DNA of 64,000 nt from assembly GCA_044238845.1 (NCBI GenBank), contig JBIICN010000003.1:62001-126000 (forward strand). The letters run 5' to 3'. This stretch comes from UBA4416 sp044238845. GTDB lineage: Bacteria > Bacteroidota > Bacteroidia > B-17B0 > Aurantibacillaceae. Shown here piece by piece: positions 45,525 through 53,141 of this stretch. The position numbers and the translations under genes are program-made. Each line of letters opens with the position of its first letter. Position 1 is the stretch's first letter. The notes beneath the pieces were generated by a model, which saw only the letters and a program-made list of their open reading frames with translations, was not told the DNA's origin and made no database searches.

Positions 45525-46333
45525 TTTATATTTAATTGCCAATAATTCAGTACTGATTCGGCAACTGTTCTAACTCCTTCTCTCGGTTCTATTAATCGAA
45601 CATAATCATCTTTAACATACCTAAATCCAACATCCCTAATACCCTCCATTGAATAATGAAAAGAATTCATATAAATATATTGGTGTTGATGAAGAAAAGA
45701 ATTACCAATAATTCTTTTACGCTTTAAAACTTTCGCATCGTTTCGTAATCCAAAATAGAAATAATCATAAGCAAAATACTTTCCATGATCCGTGAAATCA
45801 TAAGCACTTTCGTCAAAGGTATTAAGTGTCCAATCTGAAAAATACTTATTAAAATCATTAGGTATTTTATTCGTTTCTAAATAATGATTGGCAGCAATCC
45901 ATTCCGAACAATTAGGAAGCCTATAAATAAATTTAAGACTATCTGTTTTGTTCTCAGTTAACGTTTTCCATTTTAAAAAATTTAAAGCATTTTCCCATGA
46001 AACACCTATAACTGGGTAAAGATCATATTTGGTACTATTAAGGTAATTTATAAGCACTTCTTCTGGAAGCGAGATAGGATTAGGCAAAGACAGTTTATAA
46101 TAATAAAGAGAAGAATCCTGCTTTATATGCTCCAAATATTTTTTGTATTCACCATATGTAACGAAACTACTTATCTCAAATTCTTTTATCTCTTGTATAT
46201 AATTTAACTTAAAATGATTTACTAAACTATATAGATTAATTTCCTGTTTAGCTATATGGTACATTTTAAGGTCTTGTGACCAATAATTTTTAGAGTAAAT
46301 AAAAAAACATATTATACAGGTTATTAATCTCAT
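45521..46333 (-). CDS. FGE-sulfatase-fold protein resembling GldK
   Basis: This 270-residue protein has an N-terminal signal sequence (ending NYWSQ; no lipobox Cys at the cleavage site). It then shows the formylglycine-generating-enzyme fold: FEISSFVTYGEYKKYL (53-67), YPVIGVSWENALNFLKW (106-122), YRLPNCSEW (137-145), RIIGNSF (207-213) and GFRYV (236-240). GldK/PorK, partner of GldN in the T9SS ring, uses this fold without enzyme activity. Catalytic Cys pairs of true FGE are not apparent. It overlaps the GldN-like gene by 4 bases and follows the TonB-domain gene by 9, forming one operon. Confidence 0.65.
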   Translation of the reverse strand: MRLITCIICFFIYSKNYWSQDLKMYHIAKQEINLYSLVNHFKLNYIQEIKEFEISSFVTYGEYKKYLEHIKQDSSLYYYKLSLPNPISLPEEVLINYLNSTKYDLYPVIGVSWENALNFLKWKTLTENKTDSLKFIYRLPNCSEWIAANHYLETNKIPNDFNKYFSDWTLNTFDESAYDFTDHGKYFAYDYFYFGLRNDAKVLKRKRIIGNSFLHQHQYIYMNSFHYSMEGIRDVGFRYVKDDYVRLIEPREGVRTVAESVLNYWQLNIK

Positions 46334-46342
46334 ACTATCAAA

Positions 46343-47494
46343 CTATCTCAACTGAAAATTAATAGGTAGATTAAAAAATACTGGAACTGGCTTCCCTTTT
46401 TGTTTACCGGGTTTCCAAAGTGGCATCATTTGAATGGTACGAATAGCTTCAGCATCACATTCTGGACATTTTTGTACACCATTTACAACTTCTATATCAC
46501 TTAATGAACCATTTACATTAACAACAAATCTCACATAGCACTTTCCTGAAAGCCCCTTTTCTAAAGCAGTTCTTGGATAACGAATTGTCTTTCGAATAAA
46601 GTTCATCATTTCCATTGGTCCACCTGGAAATTCAGGCATTTCTTCTACCACTGTATAAACTTCACTTAAACTTCTTTTTAATGGCGCAAATTCTAATACC
46701 TCTTTTATCTCTCCATAAAAACTAACAGCTAATGATAGTTGGTATTTTATTTTTTTGTCATTAAACTCTGCTGGTTTCCACAAGGGCATTTTCAAAAATG
46801 ATTCAGCTAAGTCCTTAGTACCATTATCTTTAAGTCCAAATAGCAATTTAGAATCAAAAACTTTTCCAGTTTCATCAATCATTATAGCAACATAAACTTT
46901 ACCATATAAATTGTTATTTTGAACATGCTCAGCGAACTTTGAATTAATATTTATGAAGGTCAATATGCCATTCATTCCCCTATTATATTCGGGAGACTTA
47001 GTCTGTTCACACTTTCTATAAATTGTGTCATTGTTTAGCCTAATTCGAGACAGCAAAATATTTCCCATGCTATCAATTTTTTCATAATCGAAATTCGAAT
47101 TGTATTCATAAGAAGTAATTAATTCAGCAACTTCATAATTTGTTATATTAGCCAATTCACCATTACCTTTTTTGAATATCGTATCTGTTTTTGCGCAAAC
47201 CTTCCAATAAATTCTTCGCGATTCTTTATCATTTAAAGTAGCTGCTGCTGCCAAATCCGTGCAATAACCTGAAAAATTATTCAACTTATTGCGACATACC
47301 GCTCTGTTGTAATAGGTATCTGGATGTGGTAAAATATTAAGAGACAAAGTAAATAACGAATCAGCTTTTTTATAATCTTTCTGGGAAAACGCTACATTTC
47401 CTAAATCATATAATTCTTTTGATTCATCGTTTTCTTGCGCCACAAAATCTTGAAAGACAAATAGGGAACATAACAATATTAATATTTTATTCAT
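46343..47494 (-). CDS. Periplasmic TPR protein with TonB C-terminal domain(s)
   Basis: This 383-residue protein has a signal peptide (ending FVAQ). TPR-like helices (about residues 25-95) are followed by a degenerate TonB-like segment (about 190-260, GKVYVAIMIDETGKVFDSKL, LKMPLWKPAEF). A full TonB C-terminal domain comes last (about 300-383, YPRTALEKGLSGKCYVRFVV, MMPLWKPGKQKGKPVPVFFN). It lacks the membrane anchor and Pro-rich spanner of energy-coupling TonB. It is thus probably a periplasmic binder of outer-membrane or secretion parts. First gene of the operon with the GldK- and GldN-like genes. Confidence 0.8.
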   Translation of the reverse strand: MNKILILLCSLFVFQDFVAQENDESKELYDLGNVAFSQKDYKKADSLFTLSLNILPHPDTYYNRAVCRNKLNNFSGYCTDLAAAATLNDKESRRIYWKVCAKTDTIFKKGNGELANITNYEVAELITSYEYNSNFDYEKIDSMGNILLSRIRLNNDTIYRKCEQTKSPEYNRGMNGILTFININSKFAEHVQNNNLYGKVYVAIMIDETGKVFDSKLLFGLKDNGTKDLAESFLKMPLWKPAEFNDKKIKYQLSLAVSFYGEIKEVLEFAPLKRSLSEVYTVVEEMPEFPGGPMEMMNFIRKTIRYPRTALEKGLSGKCYVRFVVNVNGSLSDIEVVNGVQKCPECDAEAIRTIQMMPLWKPGKQKGKPVPVFFNLPINFQLR

Positions 47495-47587
47495 CCAATA
47501 AATATAAAACTTATTTTTAGGTAATTTACAGCCTTTTTTTGGTGTGGTTCTAATGCCTGCTTCTCTGCTATTTTATCAAATTTTGAG

Positions 47588-47610
47588 GTAGTCGCAATTT
47601 GCGACCACCT
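47588..47610. repeat. Small inverted repeat left of the RAYT unit
   Basis: GGTAGTCGCAA and TTGCGACCACC pair with one mismatch around a single base. It is part of the cluster of palindromes around the RAYT gene. Confidence 0.6.
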
Positions 47611-47622
47611 ATTACAACAAAA

Positions 47623-47677
47623 AAAGTAAAGTAATTTTAAAACGCGTCTTTGCTACAAACTGTAGCATTTTATAAAA
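47623..47677 (+). repeat. Left 55-bp direct repeat flanking the RAYT gene
   Basis: Identical to 48354-48408: it begins AAAGTAAAGTAATTTTAAAA and ends with GTAGCATTTTATAAAA. Together they bracket the transposase gene and one REP. Confidence 0.85.
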
Positions 47678-47695
47678 GCCCAACATAGCACTGGT

Positions 47696-47728
47696 AGACC
47701 TGACAGGTTTTAGAAACCTGTCGGGTCT
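47696..47728. repeat. REP palindrome 1
   Basis: AGACCTGACAGGTTT and AAACCTGTCGGGTCT, with a TAG loop. It has one mismatch relative to REP 3 and ends 11 bases past the RAYT stop. Confidence 0.85.
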
Positions 47729-47739
47729 ATGTGTAGGAA

Positions 47740-48291
47740 TCAGAACTCCAAATCCGGTAAGTTGATACTGAATTTGTGAGCAACTTTAAAATTCTCCAAA
47801 TCTTCAAATAAATCAAGTACTTCATCTTTTTTCAAGTTGGTGGCTTTGTCGGAAACACAAGTCAAATATGAACTCCAAGCATAATCCATTGGATGCTCAC
47901 AAATACCATGATTAACTGGATTGTTATGAATATAAAGAATTAAGTTTTTTTGATAAGCTTCGTTATCTACTAATTTTCTTTTAAAAGGCCTTTGAAAAAG
48001 ACTACTATGCCTATTGTATCTTTTATTGATAGCTTTTGTGTAAGCATTAAATAAATTAGAAAAACTTTGATGCGGTGTTTTTGACATTTCATCTTTTATC
48101 CTAACTAAAAAATGAAAATGATTTTTCATTAAACACCAAGCATATGTGTCTGCAATTGGATCTATATGGTTTCCGTATAGTTTCATAAAATAATCGTAAT
48201 TGTCCGACTCAAAAAACAATTCAGCACTATTGATTCCTCTGTTATAAATATGATATACTTTTCCTTCTTGTAAAGGCTCTATGTTTTGCAT
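47740..48291 (-). CDS. REP-associated tyrosine transposase (RAYT, Y1_Tnp family)
   Basis: This 183-residue protein has the HUH/Y1 transposase pattern: VYHIYNRGINSAELFF near the start, the metal-binding HFH in CLMKNHFHFLVRI, LFQRPFKRKLVDNEAY, and the catalytic Tyr in LILYIHNNPVNHG, then YAWSSY. Such single-copy domesticated transposases move REP hairpins. The start ATG 48291 begins MQNIEPLQEGKVYHIYNRG; the longer frame to 48414 runs through repeats and is rejected. REP palindromes and 55-bp direct repeats flank it. Confidence 0.9.
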   Translation of the reverse strand: MQNIEPLQEGKVYHIYNRGINSAELFFESDNYDYFMKLYGNHIDPIADTYAWCLMKNHFHFLVRIKDEMSKTPHQSFSNLFNAYTKAINKRYNRHSSLFQRPFKRKLVDNEAYQKNLILYIHNNPVNHGICEHPMDYAWSSYLTCVSDKATNLKKDEVLDLFEDLENFKVAHKFSINLPDLEF

Positions 48292-48309
48292 TTTCTTCGT
48301 TCGTTTGCT

Positions 48310-48342
48310 ACACCTGTCAGGTTTTAAAAACCTGACAGGTGT
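48310..48342. repeat. REP palindrome 2, upstream of the RAYT gene
   Basis: ACACCTGTCAGGTTTT and its inverse flank a single central A. It shares the CCTGTCAGGTTT core with REPs 1 and 3 but in a different register. It lies just 18 bases before the RAYT start. Confidence 0.85.
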
Positions 48343-48353
48343 AAATTCAACAC

Positions 48354-48408
48354 AAAGTAAAGTAATTTTAAAACGCGTCTTTGCTACAAACTGTAGCATT
48401 TTATAAAA
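48354..48408 (+). repeat. Right 55-bp direct repeat flanking the RAYT gene
   Basis: Exact copy of 47623-47677. A duplicated flank on both sides is the trace of a unit insertion or a tandem duplication. Confidence 0.85.
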
Positions 48409-48435
48409 AGCCAACGTTGCTACTAACCAGAACGC

Positions 48436-48468
48436 AGACCTGACAGGTTTTAGAAACCTGTCAGGTCT
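48436..48468. repeat. REP palindrome 3
   Basis: AGACCTGACAGGTTT and AAACCTGTCAGGTCT, with a TAG loop: a perfect palindrome of the same type as REP 1. It lies 28 bases past the right direct repeat; REP 1 lies 19 bases past the left one. Confidence 0.87.
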
Positions 48469-48496
48469 GGAGCGGATACAATTTGCAAAAAAACAA

Positions 48497-48527
48497 AAAA
48501 GCCCAATGATAAAATCATTGGGCTTTT
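48497..48527. terminator. Terminator of the frameshifted secreted-protein gene
   Basis: Perfect arms AAAAGCCCAATGAT and ATCATTGGGCTTTT with an AAA loop. It lies about 40 bases past the restored stop codon (48569). A degenerate copy stands at 49127-49159. Confidence 0.85.
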
Positions 48528-48568
48528 AATATACCCTGGCATTTTAAATGCAACTGGATTTCGTACTA

Positions 48569-49005
48569 TTAATTCACTTCCTGAATAACCACTTCTTTCT
48601 TAGACTTTTTGAGTGCTAAACATATTTGTTGTTCATTCATGGCTTGAAATTGAATATAAGAACTATAATGACCCAATTGTATTACAATATAGTTTGTAGT
48701 TTCAAAACGGCCTTTACTTTTTTTCCAGAACCTATGGAAGCACTTTCATAATTAATCACAATTCCCATCTCATCGCTTTTAAAAAATTGTGGATGAAATA
48801 AACCTTCCTGATAGTATTGCGACATAAATGTAATATAGTCTATATCGGTATTAAATTTATAAATCCCATGAGGCAAATTATTAAAAACCCTTGCATCAGC
48901 ATACCTGAATTTGTATACTGAATCGATGATAGGCTCATCGTTTTGGGAAAATACCTTACTGTTAATGCAAATAAGTGATAAAACTAAAAAAAGGTAAATT
49001 TTCAT
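48569..49005 (-). pseudogene. Small secreted protein gene with a one-base frameshift
   Basis: The frame from ATG 49005 (signal peptide, ends VFSQ) runs to a stop at 48682 after 107 residues. At the 7-T tract 48718-48724 (7 A on the coding strand) the frame changes. Adding one A there continues the protein with KGRFETTNYIVIQLGHYSSY and IQFQAMNEQQ up to TAA at 48569, about 145 residues in all. The downstream part is clearly coding in style. It may be a true loss, a slippery site or a base-calling error. Family unknown. Confidence 0.65.
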
Positions 49006-49126
49006 TACAACTATATTTATAGACTAAAAATAGCAAACAAAAGCAAACCAAAAATGGCCACTTTATATCTGGTGACTTTTTTTCGATAAGTGGTAAGATT
49101 TGTTCTAACAGTAGATGCGAAAACAA

Positions 49127-49159
49127 AAAAGCCCAATGACTAAATTCATTAGGATTTTT
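49127..49159 (-). terminator. Terminator of the 189-residue unknown gene
   Basis: The arms AAAAGCCCAATGA and TCATTAGGATTTT pair with two mismatches, and a T-run follows on the minus strand. It closely resembles the terminator at 48497-48527, including the preceding AAAACAAA, and is probably a duplicate of it. Confidence 0.75.
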
Positions 49160-49169
49160 CATGGGTTAA

Positions 49170-49739
49170 TTATGATATTAAGTTGACTACATTATTTTTA
49201 ACTACTTCAATTATACTTTTAGATACTGTTTCACTTACAATTCCACTTGTAGTCATTTCTATTGCTGTTCCTATAAATTGCCTATGCCATTTTTTCTTTC
49301 CTAAATAATAAAGTTCCTTTAGCTCTTCAATATCCTTAGTTATTTGGTCGTAAATTATCTGCTGGCCGTCTTTCAATGTTTGAATTTCTTCAAGAATTTT
49401 ATCAAGCTTTGAATCTGCTTCCTGTTTATCTTCTGAAGTAAAAGTATCGTCATTTATAACTATTCCAAGTTTTTTTAATTCATTTCCTAAAAAATACGAA
49501 ATAGATTCATGTGAAAAATTAGTAAGACAATGCTCTTCATCTTTGCAAACTAATTTATGCTTATTATACTCCGTTTGATTTCCGTCTAATACAATATTTA
49601 AATACTTTATTTTATCTGGTTGGTCGTCTATTTCATATAATTTATTTTTTACATCATTTATTACTACTTTATATTCTGATGTCCCTCCTGAAATATTATA
49701 TTTAACGAAATCCTCTGCCATTTTTTTTATTAAGTCCAT
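49170..49739 (-). CDS. Unknown protein with a coiled coil
   Basis: This 189-residue protein begins MDLIKKMAEDFVKYNISGGT and has a central YLNIVLDGNQTEYNK region. A predicted coiled coil follows (about residues 115-155; SKLDKILEEIQTLKDGQQII) and then a hydrophobic C-terminal helix region. No family was recognised. The frame opens at 49778, but that stretch lies within the hairpin at 49760-49786, so ATG 49739 is the credible start. It is the second gene of a unit with the 69-residue protein. Confidence 0.6.
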   Translation of the reverse strand: MDLIKKMAEDFVKYNISGGTSEYKVVINDVKNKLYEIDDQPDKIKYLNIVLDGNQTEYNKHKLVCKDEEHCLTNFSHESISYFLGNELKKLGIVINDDTFTSEDKQEADSKLDKILEEIQTLKDGQQIIYDQITKDIEELKELYYLGKKKWHRQFIGTAIEMTTSGIVSETVSKSIIEVVKNNVVNLIS

Positions 49740-49759
49740 TTTGTCTTTTTGTTTTAATA

Positions 49760-49786
49760 ACCTCCCTTTGAAATACAAAGGGAGGT
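49760..49786 (-). other. Intercistronic hairpin between two small unknown genes
   Basis: Perfect 11-bp arms ACCTCCCTTTG and CAAAGGGAGGT with a 5-base loop. No T-run follows on the minus strand, so it is more likely a processing, attenuation or stability element than a full terminator. Confidence 0.7.
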
Positions 49787-49812
49787 CAGATTTCTACTAT
49801 TTCATTAAACTA

Positions 49813-50022
49813 CTAACGACCACTTAAGGCATTTCTCAATTCACTCTCTGCATAGTCTTTTGTAGCTTTTGCAATTACTTTCTTAATATTTTCCTTGAAG
49901 GAATCGCAACAACAACTAAAACTAAGTTTATCTCCAGTGGTTTTAACTTCTGTTAGTTGATTATGTTCAATGCATCTCATGCCATTGATTTTACTTTTGA
50001 TAGTATTATTTAGTTTATTCAT
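49813..50022 (-). CDS. 69-residue Cys-containing unknown protein
   Basis: It begins MNKLNNTIKSKINGMRCIEH and has a CxxH-like RCIEHN, then LSFSCCCDSFKENIKKVIA, so four Cys and a His could bind metal. It ends in a helical tail DYAESELRNALSGR. I know of no named family. It is first in a two-gene unit ahead of the coiled-coil protein. A partner or regulator role is possible but not shown. Confidence 0.6.
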   Translation of the reverse strand: MNKLNNTIKSKINGMRCIEHNQLTEVKTTGDKLSFSCCCDSFKENIKKVIAKATKDYAESELRNALSGR

Positions 50023-50380
50023 TTCTTAAATTTTAAATTATTATGTATTGTCTCTTTCAAGACATAGGGGTATATCTTCCAATCAAAAACAAATTAATTG
50101 CTCTCAAAAGGACGTAGTACGCCATAATTCACAGTTTTGCGAATACTCTATGATTGTGTTGAAATCTTTCCCAGAATTTTGGTTCGGCGTGTTGCCTAAT
50201 ACAAATAAAATTTATTTATTTGTGAAGTAATAAGAAAGGAAGCAAACCTTGAATTATTTCTAACTAAAAAAACCTCTCACCGTTTTTTTTAAATTGAACC
50301 AGGGGCATGTCTTCTGGTTTTTTTGTTGCTTTATTTTTTATTTTAAAGGTTAATATTTCTAATTTTAATATTCTCTTTCA
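50023..50380. other. 358-base intergenic region, no clear gene
   Basis: This region lies between the 69-residue gene and the nrdA terminator. A 60-codon frame on the plus strand (50048-50230) has no ribosome-binding or family support. The DNA near 50270-50330 is A/T-run rich. The upstream region of the 69-residue gene must hold its promoter, but I cannot fix a -7 element. Confidence 0.4.
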
Positions 50381-50415
50381 AAAAAAAGCCTCTCATTAAT
50401 TTCAGAGAGGCCTTT
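50381..50415 (-). terminator. nrdA: Rho-independent terminator of nrdA
   Basis: The arms GAGAGGC and GCCTCTC enclose a 10-base loop, followed by a T-run of 7 on the minus strand. It lies about 30 bases past the nrdA stop. Confidence 0.85.
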
Positions 50416-50445
50416 CTTCAGGGTTAAACTTATTTTCTTTTTATT

Positions 50446-52857
50446 TTAAGATCCGCAAGCTTCGCAAGCATCTGGATTATCTAATGAACAAGATAATTGT
50501 GCTTGTTGCTCTTCGTAGCTTAATACGTGAGCTTGTCCGCGTTCTACTAATAATTGATCTTCGTTTCCTAATACTGGTACAGATAAAGCTGCTTGATCTA
50601 CTGTAAACTTAATAGCGTCTGCTGCTGCTTTTGTACGTAAGTAGTACATACCTGTTTTTAATCCTTTTTTCCAAGCATAAAAATGTGCTGAAGATAATTT
50701 AGCAAAGTTTGCATCTTGGATAAACAAGTTTAATGATTGAGATTGACAGATGTATGCTCCACGGTCAGCAGCCATATCAATAATTGTACGTTGTTTAATT
50801 TCCCAAACTGTTTTGTAAATATCTTTAATATTTTGAGGAATCTCAGGAATGTTTTGTACTGAACCATTAGCTGCAATGATTTTGTTTTTCAAGGCATCAT
50901 TCCACATACCTAATTTTACTAAGTCACGTAATAAGTGTTTGTTTACTACTGCAAACTCACCTGATAATACACGACGGCTATAAATGTTTGATGTATATGG
51001 TTCAAAACATTCGTTATTACCTAAAATTTGTGATGTAGAAGCTGTTGGCATTGGTGCTAATAACAATGAGTTACGTACGCCATGTTTTTTCACTTCTTCT
51101 TTTAATACATCCCATTCCCAACGTGGGCTTGGTGTTACACCCCACATATCAAATTGCATAATACCTTTTGATAATGGAGAACCTGGATAAGATTCGTAGT
51201 AACCATCTTTAATTGCTAAGTCTTTAGATGCAGTCATTGAAGCGTAATAAATCGTTTCAAAAATTTCAGCATTTAATTTTTTAGCTTCTTCACTTTCAAA
51301 AGGGAAACGCATTAAAATAAATGCATCTGCTAAACCTTGCACACCTAAACCAATTGGACGGTGACGCATGTTTGAATTGCGAGCCTCAGGAATTGGGTAG
51401 TAGTTACGGTCAATAACTTTATTTAAGTTTTTAGTGATAGTATAAGTGACATCAAATAATTTTTGGTGATCAAATGTGCCTTCTTTCTCATCTACAAAAC
51501 GAGGTAATGCAATAGATGCTAAGTTACAAACAGCAACCTCATCAGGGCTAGTGTATTCAACAATCTCCGTACATAAGTTACTAGATTGAATAGTACCTAA
51601 GTGAGATTGGTTTGATTTTAAGTTACAAGCATCTTTGTATAACATGTATGGGTTACCAGTTTCGATTTGCGAATCGATAATTGCTGCCCATAATTCACGT
51701 GCTGGAATTTGTTTACGGAATTTTCCTTCTTCTTCGTATTTAGTATATAATGCTTCAAACTCTGCACCGTGAGATGTATATAATCCTGGACACTCGTTAG
51801 GACACATTAAACTCCAAGTTCCTTCTGCTTCAACACGCTTCATGAATAAATCTGGAATCCATAACGCTGTAAATAAATCACGCGCACGCATTTCTTCTTT
51901 ACCATGGTTTTTACGAATATCTAAAAACTCATAAATATCAGCATGCCAAGGCTCTAAGTAAACAGCGATAGAACCTTTACGTTTTCCACCACCTTGATCA
52001 ACGTAACGAGCTGTTTCGTTGAATACTTTTAACATTGGCAAAATACCATTTGATGTACCATTAGTTCCTTTAATATAAGAACCAGTAGCACGTACTTTAT
52101 GAATAGCTAAACCAATACCTCCAGCAGATTGAGAAATACGAGCACATTGTTTTAATGTATCATAAATTCCATCAATACTATCATCTTTTGCTTGTAATAA
52201 GAAACAAGAACTCATTTGTGGTTTTGGCGTACCAGCATTAAATAAAGTAGGAGTTGCATGTGTAAACCAACGCTCGCTCATTAAGTTGTAAGTCTCAATA
52301 GCAGAAGCAATATCTTCTTTGTGTATACCAATTGATACACGCATTAACATATGTTGAGGGCGCTCAGTAACTTTACCGTGAGTTCTTAATAAATAAGAAC
52401 GCTCTAAAGTTTTAAAACCAAAATAATCGTAACCAAAATCTCTATCGTAAATAATAGAAGAATCTAATAATTGCGCATTCTTCATTACAATTTCATAAAC
52501 GTCATCGGCAATTAATGATGCTTTTTGATTTGTTTTTGGATCTACATAATTATATAATATCTCAATTGTTTTTGAGAATGATTTAATTGTGTTTTTGTGT
52601 AAGTTACTTACTGCAATACGAGATGCTAATAAAGCATAATCAGGATGCTTAGTGGTTAACGACGCCGCTGTTTCAGCAGCTAAGTTATCTAAATCAATTG
52701 TGTGAACGCCATCATACACACCATCAATTACTTTTTTTGCTACTTGAATAGGATCTACGTGGTTTGGATCTAAGCCGTAGCTAAGCTTTTGAACGCGTGC
52801 TGTGATTTTGTCAAACTTCACAGTCTCTTGAGTGCCATCTCTTTTTATTACAAACAT
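50446..52857 (-). CDS. nrdA: Class Ia ribonucleoside-diphosphate reductase, alpha subunit
   Basis: This 803-residue protein has an N-terminal ATP-cone (FVIKRDGTQETVKFDKITAR). It shows TPTLFNAGTPKPQMSSCFLL with the first active-site Cys, LEPWHADIYEFLD, NLCTEIVEYTSPDEVAVCNL, and the Cys of the second pair. It ends in a redox tail CEACGS (CxxC). It reduces ribonucleotides to deoxyribonucleotides together with NrdB. The ATP-cone points to dATP feedback. It is downstream of nrdB with a 284-base gap. Confidence 0.96.
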   Translation of the reverse strand: MFVIKRDGTQETVKFDKITARVQKLSYGLDPNHVDPIQVAKKVIDGVYDGVHTIDLDNLAAETAASLTTKHPDYALLASRIAVSNLHKNTIKSFSKTIEILYNYVDPKTNQKASLIADDVYEIVMKNAQLLDSSIIYDRDFGYDYFGFKTLERSYLLRTHGKVTERPQHMLMRVSIGIHKEDIASAIETYNLMSERWFTHATPTLFNAGTPKPQMSSCFLLQAKDDSIDGIYDTLKQCARISQSAGGIGLAIHKVRATGSYIKGTNGTSNGILPMLKVFNETARYVDQGGGKRKGSIAVYLEPWHADIYEFLDIRKNHGKEEMRARDLFTALWIPDLFMKRVEAEGTWSLMCPNECPGLYTSHGAEFEALYTKYEEEGKFRKQIPARELWAAIIDSQIETGNPYMLYKDACNLKSNQSHLGTIQSSNLCTEIVEYTSPDEVAVCNLASIALPRFVDEKEGTFDHQKLFDVTYTITKNLNKVIDRNYYPIPEARNSNMRHRPIGLGVQGLADAFILMRFPFESEEAKKLNAEIFETIYYASMTASKDLAIKDGYYESYPGSPLSKGIMQFDMWGVTPSPRWEWDVLKEEVKKHGVRNSLLLAPMPTASTSQILGNNECFEPYTSNIYSRRVLSGEFAVVNKHLLRDLVKLGMWNDALKNKIIAANGSVQNIPEIPQNIKDIYKTVWEIKQRTIIDMAADRGAYICQSQSLNLFIQDANFAKLSSAHFYAWKKGLKTGMYYLRTKAAADAIKFTVDQAALSVPVLGNEDQLLVERGQAHVLSYEEQQAQLSCSLDNPDACEACGS

Positions 52858-53141
52858 TGCCTTTAGTTTTTAATTGGTTTTACTTTAGTTTTTGAGTATT
52901 GTTTTCGTTACAACAAGTTATAACTATAATCGTCTTTTTTTACTTTCGCCACCACTTGATATTAACAAAGTGACGGTTAATTATTTCTTTCCTTTATTTG
53001 CTAGGCCGCAAGCGACGTAACAAAAATTTAACATTTAATGAACGTGTTTCTGGAGGCTAAGATTCCCTTACAAGATTTACACCTTGTTCAATGATTTTCA
53101 GCGAGATACGAAATAGGGAATTTAACCGATGAATTTTTTAA
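52858..53141. other. Gap between nrdB and nrdA, no gene seen
   Basis: 284 bases. A short stretch with CTAGGCCGCAAGCGACG is less AT-rich than its surroundings. No palindrome long enough for a terminator and no NrdR-type box was found. The gap is longer than usual for an nrdBA operon, so nrdA may have its own promoter here. Confidence 0.4.

Noticed and set aside
48962..49162. 66-codon minus-strand frame upstream of the frameshifted gene
   Set aside because: It begins within a terminator hairpin and overlaps the signal peptide of the next gene in another frame. No homology seen.
49170..50022. Considered as a toxin-antitoxin system
   Set aside because: Neither protein shows a known toxin or antitoxin fold from motifs. 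Kept as an unknown pair.
50048..50230. 60-codon plus-strand frame
   Set aside because: It lies in the leader of the 69-residue gene, has no domain, and its composition is that of noncoding AT-rich DNA.
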